This document shows, piece after piece, positions 7,743 to 26,014 of a stretch of 64,000 nt of DNA. The DNA is taken from NCBI GenBank assembly GCA_963766725.1, contig CAVYBK010000006.1, forward strand, positions 434,001 to 498,000. Reading direction: 5' to 3'. A model generated the notes under the pieces. The model was not told the origin of the DNA. It saw only the letters and a program-made list of their open reading frames with translations, and made no database searches. The translations under genes were made by a program, and so were the position numbers. The DNA comes from DATEOR01 sp963766725 (GTDB lineage: Bacteria; Actinomycetota; Thermoleophilia; Gaiellales; Gaiellaceae). The first letter of the stretch is position 1, and each line of letters starts with the position of its first letter.

Positions 7743-8051
7743 CTACAGCTTGATCTCGATGTCCACGCCCGCCGGCAGGTCGAGGCGCATCAGCTGGTCG
7801 ACGGTCTTGGGGGTCGGCGAGTGGATGTCGATCAGGCGCTTGTGCGTGCGCACCTCGAAGTGCTCACGGGAGTCCTTGTCCTTGAACGGACTGCGGAGCA
7901 CCGTGTAGCGGTTGTTCTCGGTGGGCAGGGGCACCGGTCCGGTGACGGTTGCACCGGACCGCTGCGCCGTCTCGACGATCTGCGCCGCAGACCGGTCGAG
8001 CTGCTGATGGTCGTACGCCTTCAGGCGGATGCGGATCTTGGCCTGAGCCAT
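7743..8051 (-). CDS. rpsJ: 30S ribosomal protein S10 (NusE)
   Basis: This 102-residue S10 functions in the 30S head and, as NusE, in transcription antitermination with NusB and NusG. Diagnostic segments are KIRIRLKAYDHQQLDRSA, GPVPLPTENNRYTVLRSPF and the C-terminal DIHSPTPKTVDQLMRLDLPAGVDIEI. It lies only 4 bp after tuf, so the str and S10 operons are fused here without an evident terminator between them. Confidence 0.98.
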   Translation of the reverse strand: MAQAKIRIRLKAYDHQQLDRSAAQIVETAQRSGATVTGPVPLPTENNRYTVLRSPFKDKDSREHFEVRTHKRLIDIHSPTPKTVDQLMRLDLPAGVDIEIKL

Positions 8052-8055
8052 CGAG

Positions 8056-9246
<1,191 letters not shown>

Positions 9247-9268
9247 GTGTCCTCCGTCTTCTCCTTTG

Positions 9269-11368
<2,100 letters not shown>

Positions 11369-11373
11369 GCGGG

Positions 11374-11844
11374 TTACCACCTGTAGTGCGCGAAGGCCTT
11401 GTTGGCCTGCGCCATTCGATAAAGGTCGTCCTTGCGCTTGAACGCGCCGCCCTGCTGGTTGAGCGCGTCGAGGATCTCGTTGGCGAGCTTCTCCTCCATA
11501 TGCTTCTCGCGCCGCTCGCGGGCGTACGAGACGAGCCAGCGCACGGCGAGCGTGCGGGCGCGCCGCTGCGGCACCTCGACGGGCACCTGGTAGTTCGCGC
11601 CGCCGACCCGGCGGGAGCGCACCTCGAGAACCGGCGTGACGGTCTTCACGGCCTGCTCGAGGATCTCGACCGGCGGCTTGCCGGTCTTCTCGCCGACCAT
11701 GTCGAGCGCGCGGTAGACGATGTGCTCCGCGGTCGACTTCTTGCCACGGTTCATCACCTTGTTGATCACCTGGGACACGAGCTTCGAGCTGTACACGGGA
11801 TCCGGATCGGGCTCGCGGGTCTGAATCTCTGCACGGCGGGGCAT
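11374..11844 (-). CDS. rpsG: 30S ribosomal protein S7
   Basis: This 156-residue S7 is a primary 16S rRNA binder in the head of the 30S subunit. MPRRAEIQTREPDPDPVYSS, VINKVMNRGKKSTAEHIVY, and the RVGGANYQVPVEV segment with RWLVSYARERREKHMEEKLANEI are all typical. The length is the family standard of 156. It lies 2 bp from rpsL and 5 bp from fusA. Confidence 0.98.
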   Translation of the reverse strand: MPRRAEIQTREPDPDPVYSSKLVSQVINKVMNRGKKSTAEHIVYRALDMVGEKTGKPPVEILEQAVKTVTPVLEVRSRRVGGANYQVPVEVPQRRARTLAVRWLVSYARERREKHMEEKLANEILDALNQQGGAFKRKDDLYRMAQANKAFAHYRW

Positions 11845-11846
11845 GA

Positions 11847-12218
11847 CTAGCCGCTCCTCTTCGCGCCGTACTTCGAGCGTCCCTGCCTGCGCTCGGAGAC
11901 GCCTGCGGCGTCGAGCGCGGCACGGATGACCTTGTAGCGGATGCCCGGCATGTCCTTCACGCGGCCTCCGCGGATGAGGACGACCGAGTGCTCCTGCAGG
12001 TTGTGGCCCTCGCCGGGGATGTAGGTGGTGACCTCCATCCCGTTCGTGAGGCGAACGCGCGCCACCTTGCGGAGAGCGGAGTTCGGCTTCTTGGGCGTCG
12101 CCGTGTACACGCGCGTGCAGACCCCCCGCTTCTGCGGGGCGCCGCGGAGCGCGGGAGTCTTGGTCTTCTGACCGGGAGCCCGCCGTCCCTTTCGCACAAG
12201 CTGATTCACCGTTGGCAA
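11847..12218 (-). CDS. rpsL: 30S ribosomal protein S12
   Basis: This 123-residue S12 works in the decoding centre. The motif TPKKPNSALRKVARVRLTNG (with the streptomycin-relevant Lys of PKKPNS) and GEGHNLQEHSVVLIRGGRVKDMPGIRY are present. The second classical streptomycin-site lysine is also wild type in VKDMPG. Translation probably starts at TTG (12216-12218), which gives MPTVNQLVRKGR; a purine-rich AGAGAGAAGGAAG lies just upstream. It is the first gene of the str segment, preceded by ~200 bp without a clear promoter. Confidence 0.97.
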   Translation of the reverse strand: MPTVNQLVRKGRRAPGQKTKTPALRGAPQKRGVCTRVYTATPKKPNSALRKVARVRLTNGMEVTTYIPGEGHNLQEHSVVLIRGGRVKDMPGIRYKVIRAALDAAGVSERRQGRSKYGAKRSG

Positions 12219-12426
12219 CGCGTGTCTTCCTTCTCTCTCAAGAGGGCCTTATGACGCAACAAAAGGCCGGCACGGGCAGCGCCCCTGTGCCAAACCCGAC
12301 CGGCATGGTAGCAACAATCCCGTTTTTGGCGGCGCCCGCGTTAGCCTCGCACCTGTTAGGGGATTATTGTCACCGTAGGCGCGGGCGACGCCACCTCGAT
12401 TCGGGACAGGTGCACGTGTGCTTCTC

Positions 12427-12664
12427 ATGAGCGACAGCGCAACGTGGGTCGCCGTCGGTCTAGCCATCGGCGCGGCGAGCCTTGCCCTCGTCGCGGCCCT
12501 CGTCGTCCTGCTGGTCGTCGTGCGCGGGCGCCGGAGCTCCTACGCGGAGGTCAAGCAACTCCTCCTGGACTCGCACGTCGTTCTTCGAGCGCGCCGACGA
12601 GGCCCTCTACCAGGCGAAGGAAGCCGGCAAGGGTCAGTTCATGGCCGCCGACGAAGTCGCTTAG
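12427..12664 (+). pseudogene. Remnant of a membrane-anchored GGDEF protein
   Basis: The first part (from ATG 12427) encodes one membrane helix, residues ~8-32 (VAVGLAIGAASLALVAALVV), followed by a short linker ending near SYAEVKQLLLDSHVV. In the next frame, and ending at a TAG at 12662-12664, comes FERADEALYQAKEAGKGQ, which is the characteristic last helix of a GGDEF (diguanylate cyclase) domain. The whole catalytic core, including the GG(D/E)EF loop, is absent. The most economical reading is an internal deletion with loss of frame in a former diguanylate cyclase gene. It lies on the opposite strand from the surrounding operons. An assembly collapse is the alternative explanation. Confidence 0.6.
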
Positions 12665-12677
12665 CCGCGCGTCCTAC

Positions 12678-12851
12678 CTAGACCAGCCGGCCACGGGTGG
12701 CCTTCCGGCGTCGGATGGACTCCTTGACCTCCGCGAGGAAGCGGGCGGTGTCCGATTCGAGGTCAGAATTCAAAAAGTGACCAGGAGGAGTCCCCGGGCG
12801 GGCCTCATTTGCGCCTTTTGCAGGGACTTCGTGCTTCTTCGGACCAGCCAT
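12678..12851 (-). CDS. Small basic protein of unknown function (57 aa)
   Basis: An open frame of 57 codons starts at an ATG at 12849-12851, with a GGGAGG four bases upstream as a possible ribosome binding site. The protein is polar and basic, ends with a predicted helix FLAEVKESIRRRKATRGRLV, and has no recognisable motif or membrane segment. The frame remains open further upstream to 13010, but those codons read like non-coding sequence. It sits between rpoC and rpsL on the same strand. I do not recognise it; it could be a chance ORF in GC-rich DNA. Confidence 0.35.
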   Translation of the reverse strand: MAGPKKHEVPAKGANEARPGTPPGHFLNSDLESDTARFLAEVKESIRRRKATRGRLV

Positions 12852-13030
12852 TTTCCTCCCCATCTGCCTGTGGAACATGTGGATAACTCGGGTTGTGCCT
12901 CGGCCGCCCGCTCGGGCCGTAGGGTGCGATGCGGCGAAGGCGCAAGTGTACGAAAGGCGCTCGCCGGGTGGGATCCCCTCTTTGGGGGAGGCCCGGCGAG
13001 GAGCCCGCAAAGAGCGGGATTTTCATCTTC
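12852..13030. other. Intergenic gap between the 57-aa ORF and the rpoC terminator
   Basis: About 180 bp with no supported gene. It contains GC-rich short inverted segments around 12974-13020 (GATCCCC...GGGGGAGGC and CCCGCAAAGAGCGGGAT) that may add secondary structure behind the rpoC terminator. No promoter could be assigned with confidence, although the str operon must start somewhere between here and rpsL. Confidence 0.4.
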
Positions 13031-13062
13031 AAAAACATGAAGGGCGCCCGTAGGCGCCCTTC
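13031..13062 (-). terminator. Rho-independent terminator after rpoC
   Basis: A perfect 10-bp stem GAAGGGCGCC / GGCGCCCTTC with loop CGTA occupies 13039-13062. In the minus direction it is followed by CATGTTTTT, giving the U-tract (13031-13035). It starts 20 bp after the rpoC stop codon, so it ends the rpoBC unit and separates it from the str operon. Confidence 0.85.
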
Positions 13063-13081
13063 GATTTCCGTCATGCTCGCT

Positions 13082-17671
<4,590 letters not shown>

Positions 17672-17679
17672 GTGTCCCT

Positions 17680-21318
<3,639 letters not shown>

Positions 21319-21392
21319 GTAGTGAGACCTCCTCTAGGCAGGGTCGAACGTCAAATTGCAGGCAGAAACGGCAAACGGCGGCGCGACCCTTG

Positions 21393-21422
21393 AGAGTAGC
21401 AAAAGAGGCGGCTCCTCCGCAA
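21393..21422 (-). promoter_or_regulatory. Candidate promoter for rpoBC
   Basis: On the minus strand TTGCGG (21417-21422) and TACTCT (21393-21398) are separated by 18 bp, a plausible housekeeping promoter in the only stretch between the preceding terminator and rpoB. The -35 partly overlaps a GC-rich inverted repeat. Both hexamers are imperfect, so this is a weak call. Confidence 0.3.
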
Positions 21423-21475
21423 GGTAAATCCTGCGGTGGCCGCCTCGACGTGACTGCACTATAGCGCGCCGGCGC

Positions 21476-21511
21476 CGAAAAGGCGAGAGAGGCGCCGGAG
21501 CGCCTCTCTCG
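21476..21511 (-). terminator. Rho-independent terminator upstream of rpoB
   Basis: A perfect 12-bp stem CGAGAGAGGCGC / GCGCCTCTCTCG with loop CGGA (21484-21511) is followed on the minus strand by CCTTTTCGG. It begins 24 bp after the stop of the secreted-protein gene and would stop its transcript before rpoB. Confidence 0.8.
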
Positions 21512-21534
21512 GTCACGAACGTTCGTGCTTCGCG

Positions 21535-22233
21535 CTAGAGCCTGAGGAAGCGGAGAGCCGCCGCGAGATCGCTCGAGTCGAGCTCGCCGGAGGCACCGTC
21601 CTCGTCTTGACCCTGGTCGTCCTCACCCTGCTCGTCATCGCCTTGAGCCTGCTCATCGTCGGCGGGCTCGTCCGAGCCGGAGTCGTTGCTTTCGCACTCC
21701 TCCGGATCGGTGGCCTCGTCGTCCGAGCTCTCCTCGTCCTCGGCACCTGTCTCGGTGCCGTCGGTCGCGGGCGGCTCGGCCGTGTCGCAGTTTTCCTGCT
21801 CGTCGTCTCCACCGACCGCGTCGGAGAGGTCTTCTCCGTGCGCGCGCCGGGAGACGCATTTGCCGAATGCGTTCGCGTGGTTCGGATTCGTCCCGAACAT
21901 GGTTGCGAAGTCGCGCTCGAGCGTCGTCATCTCGTCACGTAGCGTCTTGCAGTACCAGGCGGGGTTGAGCCCGTCGAGATCGACGTCGTCCGCAGAGTCG
22001 TCCTCCGCAGCCGGGTCGGCCTCATGGTGCTTGGGCTTCTTCGCCTTCTTCTCCTTCTTCTCGTGGTGGGCTTTCGAAGCTGCGTGCCCGGAGCCCGCCC
22101 ACGAGGGTTTGCCTTGTCCGGCCCACGACGGCTTACCGTGCCCTTCGTGGCCGGCGTTCTTGGCGAATGCCGCCGGGACTGCTGCCAGCGCCATGACGAG
22201 AGCGATGACGAGTGCTTTCAAACCGAGTTTCAT
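21535..22233 (-). CDS. Secreted, highly acidic protein of unknown function
   Basis: The 232-residue product starts at ATG 22231-22233 with a clear signal peptide (residues 1-24, MKLGLKALVIALVMALAAVP followed by AAFA). The mature part has a His/Gly/Lys-rich segment, then a compact region with two cysteines: NPAWYCKTLRDEM, an FG.N..HANAFGKCVS motif, and then ~100 residues dominated by Asp, Glu and Ser. I recall similar two-Cys segments in secreted proteins of Thermoleophilia; their function is unknown to me. The gene is unusually placed, between rplL and rpoB, with a terminator on each side, so it is a separate transcription unit. The acidic tail suggests cation binding, but this is a guess. 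Confidence 0.75.
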   Translation of the reverse strand: MKLGLKALVIALVMALAAVPAAFAKNAGHEGHGKPSWAGQGKPSWAGSGHAASKAHHEKKEKKAKKPKHHEADPAAEDDSADDVDLDGLNPAWYCKTLRDEMTTLERDFATMFGTNPNHANAFGKCVSRRAHGEDLSDAVGGDDEQENCDTAEPPATDGTETGAEDEESSDDEATDPEECESNDSGSDEPADDEQAQGDDEQGEDDQGQDEDGASGELDSSDLAAALRFLRL

Positions 22234-22362
22234 CGAAACCGTGCCTCCACGGGAGTGAGTGTTCGTCACACGCTGAGATGCCGGGTCTCGAAGAAACATG
22301 CGGCTCCGTTCGAAAGATCCACACGAAGGGGGAGTGCCGCGTCCCCCACCAGGGTGAGCCGC

Positions 22363-22400
22363 CCCCGAAAACGCGGAAGGCCGCGTCTCCGCGGCCTTCC
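22363..22400 (-). terminator. Rho-independent terminator after rplL
   Basis: An 11-bp stem GGAAGGCCGCG / CGCGGCCTTCC with a four-base loop spans 22375-22400. The minus strand continues GCGTTTTCGGGG, a short U-tract. It starts 22 bp after the rplL stop codon and separates the L10-L12 genes from downstream rpoBC. Confidence 0.75.
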
Positions 22401-22422
22401 ATAGCGCCCTGTTGGGCCGAAC

Positions 22423-22818
22423 CTACTTGATCTCGACCGCGCCGCCAGCCTCTTCGATCTGGGACTTGAGCGACTCCGCCTCCTCGCGGGCGACGCCCTC
22501 CTTGACCGGGCTCGGCGCCCCGTCCACGAGGTCCTTCGCCTCCTTGAGGCCGAGGTTCGTGATCGCGCGGACGACCTTGATCACCTGGATCTTCTTGTCG
22601 CCGGCGGCCGTGAGGACGACGTCGAACTCGGACTGCTCCTCGCCCGCGGCAGCACCGTCGCCACCCGCAGCCGCGACTGCGCCGGGCGCGGCGACAGCCA
22701 CCGGAGCGGCAGCGGTCACGCCCCACTCGTCCTCGATCTTCTTCTTCAGCTCGACGAGGTCGAGAACGGTCATCTTCCCGAGCTCGTCGAACACCTTGTC
22801 GACTCCTGTTGCTGCCAT
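22423..22818 (-). CDS. rplL: 50S ribosomal protein L7/L12
   Basis: This 131-residue stalk protein recruits translational GTPases. The N-terminal dimerisation helix (DKVFDELGKMTVLDLVELKKKIEDEWGV) is followed by an Ala-rich hinge (residues ~37-60) and the C-terminal domain with EQSEFDVVLTAAGDKKIQVIKVVRAITNLGLKEAKDLVDGAP. The length is standard. It overlaps rplJ by one base, as expected for proteins made in a 4:1 stoichiometry from one message. Confidence 0.98.
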   Translation of the reverse strand: MAATGVDKVFDELGKMTVLDLVELKKKIEDEWGVTAAAPVAVAAPGAVAAAGGDGAAAGEEQSEFDVVLTAAGDKKIQVIKVVRAITNLGLKEAKDLVDGAPSPVKEGVAREEAESLKSQIEEAGGAVEIK

Positions 22819-23504
22819 TACTCCTCCTTGGTTTCCGGCTCGGAGGACTCGGCCTCCTCGCTTGCTGACTCTTCAGCGGTTTCTGCCTCGTCCTCCGCGC
22901 CGGAGGCTTCCGGCGCCTCGGTCGCGGGCTCTGCAACCGGTTCTGCACTTTCTTCCTCTGCGGATGGCGCATCAGCGTCACCCGCGGTCTCGAGCTGCTC
23001 GATGCGGGCATCGATCAGCCCGACGAGGTCCTGGAGCGGCGCGTTGATGAGAGCCGCGATCGCGCTCAGCGGCGCGACGATCGCGCCCAGCACCTGGCCA
23101 CGCAGCACCTCCGCCGGCGGGAGCGACGCGAGGTCGCGCACCTGCTCGGCGCTCATCGGCTTGCCTTGCAGGATGCCGCCGCGCAGGCTCAGGATCTTCG
23201 TCTGGCGGGCGGTGTCGTTCAGCGCCTTCGCGACGCCGACCATGTCGCCCTCACCTACGAAGGCGATCGCGGTCGGGCCGTCGAGGAGCTCGACCAGCTC
23301 GGGCACGCCGGCCTCCTCGGCCGCACGCTTCGTGAGCGTGTTCTTGACGACCGTGAAGCGGGCTCCGTGCTTGAGCACCTCGGTCCGCACGCCGTCGATC
23401 TCGGGCATGGTCAGCCCGCGGTAGTCCGCGACGATCAGCGTGTCGGACGCGCGCAGCCGCTCGACGAGGTCTGCGACCACGCGTTCCTTCTCTCTTTTCA
23501 GCAT
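22818..23504 (-). CDS. rplJ: 50S ribosomal protein L10 with acidic C-terminal tail
   Basis: L10 anchors the L12 dimers to the ribosomal stalk base. The conserved core includes KERVVADLVERLRASDTLIVADYRGL, FTVVKNTLTKRAAEEAG and ALNDTARQTKILSLRGGIL. ATG at 23502-23504 is preferred over the in-frame TTG three bases upstream because GGAGGTGATTTG places the Shine-Dalgarno 7 bases before it. The last ~55 residues, beyond the L12-binding helix, are almost entirely Glu, Ser, Ala and Pro; standard L10 ends near residue 170. It overlaps rplL by one base. A structured leader that probably mediates autoregulation lies upstream. Confidence 0.96.
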   Translation of the reverse strand: MLKREKERVVADLVERLRASDTLIVADYRGLTMPEIDGVRTEVLKHGARFTVVKNTLTKRAAEEAGVPELVELLDGPTAIAFVGEGDMVGVAKALNDTARQTKILSLRGGILQGKPMSAEQVRDLASLPPAEVLRGQVLGAIVAPLSAIAALINAPLQDLVGLIDARIEQLETAGDADAPSAEEESAEPVAEPATEAPEASGAEDEAETAEESASEEAESSEPETKEE

Positions 23505-23519
23505 CAAATCACCTCCTGG

Positions 23520-23651
23520 AACGAATCGCGCCCGCCTTCCGGGCGGGCACGAGCAGAGGCGATCCTTCGGATCCTCCCTCGTCCGCCTCGGCAGGTCTTA
23601 CGCCCCTAGGGGCTGCCGGCTGTCTCTGGCGACGGGCTGTTTGGATCTTGG
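23520..23651 (-). promoter_or_regulatory. Ribosomal protein L10 leader (autoregulatory RNA)
   Basis: The 147-bp space between rplA and rplJ contains, on the minus strand, GCCAGAGACAGCCGGC and, further on, GACCTGCCGAGGCGG, which match the conserved GUAGACAGC...CCUGCCGAGG core of the known L10-binding leader RNA. A GCCCCTAGGGGC hairpin lies between them, and a second hairpin GCCCGCC/GGCGGGC lies closer to the start codon. By analogy, the L10(L12)4 complex would bind here and repress rplJL translation. The assignment rests on motif recall, not on a covariance search. Confidence 0.75.
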
Positions 23652-24386
23652 CTACGCCGGGACGGCGGCCTCCTCTTCCATCTCCTCGAGGATCCCGCGC
23701 GTCTTGTGCGGGTCGACGTGGATTCCGGGGCCCATCGACGTCGTCAGCGTGATCGTGCGGATGTAGCGGCCCTTGGCGGCCGAAGGCTTGGCGCGCACGA
23801 TCTCGTCGAGGACGGTCACGTAGTTCTCGAGCAGGGCCTTGCCCTCGAAGCTCTTCTTCCCGATCGTCAGGTGGACGTTGGCGCCGCGGTCGGTGCGGTA
23901 CTCGAGCTTCCCGGCCTTGGAGTCGCGCACGGCCTTCCCGATGTCGAACGTGACCGTGCCGGCCTTCGGGTTCGGCATGAGGCCGCGCGGACCGAGGATG
24001 CGGCCGAGCTTGCCGACCGTGCCCATCATGTCCGGGGTCGCGATGGCGACGTCGAAGTCGTCGAAGCCGCCCTCGACCTGGGTGGCGAGGTCCGCCGAGC
24101 CGACGATGTCCGCTCCGGCCTCCTCGGCTTCCTTGGCCTTCTCGCCTTCGGCGAAGACGGCCACGCGCACGTCGCTGCCCGTGCCGTGCGGGAGCATGAG
24201 CGTGCCGCGCAGCTGCTGGTCGGCATGGCGGACGTTGAGCCCGAGGTTGAAGTGCACCTCGACTGTCTCGTCGAACTTCGCGTCGGGCGCATCCTTGAGG
24301 AGCTTGACCGCCTCGACCGGCGTGTAGGCGTGCTCGCGGTCGATCGGAGCGAGAGCCTGGCGGTAGCGCTTTCCGTGCTGGCTCAT
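23652..24386 (-). CDS. rplA: 50S ribosomal protein L1
   Basis: This 244-residue L1 forms the mobile stalk at the E site. Recognisable parts are KFDETVEVHFNLGLNVRHADQQLRG, the signature IATPDMMGTVGKLGRILGPRGLMPNPKAGTV and VHLTIGKKSFEGKALLENY. The C-terminus carries a short Glu-rich end. Its start overlaps the rplK stop by four bases. It is followed by the L10 leader, so rplKA and rplJL may be separately controlled. Confidence 0.97.
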   Translation of the reverse strand: MSQHGKRYRQALAPIDREHAYTPVEAVKLLKDAPDAKFDETVEVHFNLGLNVRHADQQLRGTLMLPHGTGSDVRVAVFAEGEKAKEAEEAGADIVGSADLATQVEGGFDDFDVAIATPDMMGTVGKLGRILGPRGLMPNPKAGTVTFDIGKAVRDSKAGKLEYRTDRGANVHLTIGKKSFEGKALLENYVTVLDEIVRAKPSAAKGRYIRTITLTTSMGPGIHVDPHKTRGILEEMEEEAAVPA

Positions 24387-24808
24387 GCCGGCACCTCGAC
24401 TCCCATCGAGCGAGCGGTGCCCTCGATGATGCGCATCGCCTGGTCGACGTCGCGCGCGTTCAGATCCTCCAGCTTCGTCTCGGCGATATTCCGGATCTGG
24501 TCGCGCGTCAGCCGGCCGACCTTCTCACGGTTCGGCTCGCCGGAGCCCTTGGGAATGTTCAGGGCCTCTTTGATGAGCACGGCCGCGGGCGGCGTCTTCG
24601 TGATGAAGGTGAACGAGCGGTCCTCGTAGACGGTGATCTCGACCGGCGTGATGCGGCCGCCCGCCTGCGCGGTCTGCGCGTTGAAGGCCTTGCAGAACTC
24701 CATGATGTTGACGCCGTGCTGGCCGAGCGCAGGGCCGACCGGCGGCGCCGGGTTGGCCTGTCCGCCGGGGATCTGCAGCTTGATGAGTGTCAGTACTTTC
24801 TTTGCCAT
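24383..24808 (-). CDS. rplK: 50S ribosomal protein L11
   Basis: This 141-residue L11 forms the GTPase-associated centre with 23S rRNA helices 43/44. LIKLQIPGGQANPAPPVGPALGQHGVNIMEFCKAFN and the C-terminal DLNARDVDQAMRIIEGTARSMGVEV are diagnostic; the proline-rich loop is intact. It follows nusG by 18 bp in the standard order. Confidence 0.98.
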   Translation of the reverse strand: MAKKVLTLIKLQIPGGQANPAPPVGPALGQHGVNIMEFCKAFNAQTAQAGGRITPVEITVYEDRSFTFITKTPPAAVLIKEALNIPKGSGEPNREKVGRLTRDQIRNIAETKLEDLNARDVDQAMRIIEGTARSMGVEVPA

Positions 24809-24826
24809 CGCAGTCGTCCAGAGTAG

Positions 24827-25357
24827 CTAGTCGAGCTTCTTGACCTGGTCGAAGGAGAGCTCCACGGGAACCTGGCGCTCGAAGATGTTCACGAGGACCT
24901 TGAGCTTTTGCTGGTCCCCGTTGACATCCACGATCTCGCCGTCGAAGTCCGAGAGCGGGCCGGAGGTGACCTTGACCGACTCGCCGAGCTCGAAGTCGGC
25001 GAGCGCGCGCGGGCGCTCGCCGCCGGCGGTGGCCGTGTGGAGGATGCGGTCGACCTCGGGCTGCGAGAGCGGAACGGGCTTCGTCCCGGATCCCACGAAC
25101 CCGGTCACACCAGGGGTGTTCTTCACGACCGTCCAGGCCTCGTCGGACATGTCCATGTTGACGAGGACGTAGCCGGGCAGCACGCGCTTCTCGGTCTGCA
25201 CCTTCTGCCCGTCCTTCGTCTCCACGACCTGCTCGGTCGGGACGATGACGCGGCGGAAGCGCGGGCTCTGGTTCATGGACACGATGCGGTGCTCGAGATT
25301 GGCCTTGACCTTGTTCTCGTGCCCGGAGTAGGTGTTGATGACGTACCAGCGGAACAT
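24827..25357 (-). CDS. nusG: Transcription termination/antitermination factor NusG
   Basis: This 176-residue NusG contains the NGN domain (MFRWYVINTYSGHENKVKANLEHR and VLPGYVLVNMDMSDEAWTVVKNTPGVTGFVG) and a C-terminal KOW domain (GESVKVTSGPLSDFDGEIVDVN). It couples RNA polymerase to Rho or to the ribosome through S10. The ATG is 25 bp after secE. Length and architecture are typical, and it lacks the long acidic N-terminal extension seen in many Streptomyces relatives. Confidence 0.97.
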   Translation of the reverse strand: MFRWYVINTYSGHENKVKANLEHRIVSMNQSPRFRRVIVPTEQVVETKDGQKVQTEKRVLPGYVLVNMDMSDEAWTVVKNTPGVTGFVGSGTKPVPLSQPEVDRILHTATAGGERPRALADFELGESVKVTSGPLSDFDGEIVDVNGDQQKLKVLVNIFERQVPVELSFDQVKKLD

Positions 25358-25382
25358 TGGGTGTCTGCCTGACTTAGAGGGC

Positions 25383-25703
25383 CTAGAGGTTCAGAAGGAC
25401 GTTCTTGACGAAGTGCGAGAGCGCCAGGTCGGCGATCCAGAGATAGGCGCCGACGACCGCCACGGCGATGATGACGACGATCGTCGCCGAGAAGAGCTGG
25501 TGCTTACCTGGCCACTCGACCTTCTTGAGCTCGGCGATCGACTCCGCGACGAAGCCGCGGAAGCCGCCGCGGCGCTCGCGGCGGGCGCCGGTCTGGCTCT
25601 TCGGCTGGCCGGTCGGCTTGATCTCGCGGCGGCGCTGGCGGGGGCGCTCTGCGGGAGCCTGGTAGTTGTCGCGCCGGCGGCGCGTGCGGGGCTGGCGGGC
25701 CAT
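25383..25703 (-). CDS. secE: Preprotein translocase subunit SecE
   Basis: This 106-residue protein stabilises SecY in the general secretion channel. After a basic N-terminal arm (residues 1-50, Arg/Pro-rich) it has the conserved amphipathic helix FVAESIAELKKVEWPGKHQL and a single transmembrane helix (about residues 75-100). The ATG at 25701-25703 is five bases from the stop of rpmG and gives a typical size. Placement before nusG is the standard arrangement. Confidence 0.95.
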   Translation of the reverse strand: MARQPRTRRRRDNYQAPAERPRQRRREIKPTGQPKSQTGARRERRGGFRGFVAESIAELKKVEWPGKHQLFSATIVVIIAVAVVGAYLWIADLALSHFVKNVLLNL

Positions 25704-25707
25704 GGCG

Positions 25708-25869
25708 CTACCGGGTCTCCCGATGCAGGGTGTGGGAGGTGCACCAGCGGCAGTACTTCTTCGCCTCGAACCGGTCGGGCGTGTTCCGCTTCGACTTCTG
25801 TGTTTGATAGTTGCGCCGCTTGCATTCCGTGCACGCAAGCGTGATCGCTACTCGTACTCCTGTTGCCAA
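25708..25869 (-). CDS. rpmG: 50S ribosomal protein L33, zinc-binding form
   Basis: This 53-residue protein was found by reading the gap between secE and the tRNA. It contains ITLACTECKRRNYQTQKSKR, NTPDRFEAKKYC and the C-terminal HTLHRETR, all typical of L33. Cys13, 16, 40 and 43 form a complete zinc ribbon. The start is probably TTG at 25867-25869 with GAAGGA about eight bases upstream; a GTG a few codons later is an alternative. The stop is 4 bp from secE, matching the common rpmG-secE-nusG order. Confidence 0.92.
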   Translation of the reverse strand: MATGVRVAITLACTECKRRNYQTQKSKRNTPDRFEAKKYCRWCTSHTLHRETR

Positions 25870-25904
25870 TGTCGTTCCTTCGTCTCTTCGGGTCCCCTGA
25901 AAGG

Positions 25905-25978
25905 TAGCGGCGGGAGGACTCGAACCTCCGACACGCGGATTATGATTCCGCTGCTCTAACCAACTGAGCTACGCCGCC
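25905..25978 (-). tRNA. tRNA-Met (CAU anticodon)
   Basis: The minus strand folds into a standard cloverleaf: acceptor arm GGCGGCG with CGCCGCT (one G-U), a D-arm with TAGCTCAGTTGGTTAGA, anticodon stem GCGGA/TCCGC with loop ATCATAA, and a T-arm GGAGG-TTCGAGT-CCTCC. The anticodon is CAT. CCA is not fully encoded. The first base pairs with position 72, so it is not an initiator; an Ile2 (lysidine-modified) tRNA has the same anticodon but the context upstream of rpmG-secE-nusG favours elongator Met. Confidence 0.9.
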
Positions 25979-26014
25979 CCGCGGTCAGGAGTGTAGCAAG
26001 GGTGCGGCCTCAGC

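Noticed and set aside
25905..25978. tRNA-Ile2 (lysidine-modified CAU) instead of tRNA-Met
   Set aside because: The anticodon alone cannot decide, but location upstream of rpmG-secE-nusG and the overall sequence resemble elongator tRNA-Met. Checking identity elements against tilS substrates would settle it.
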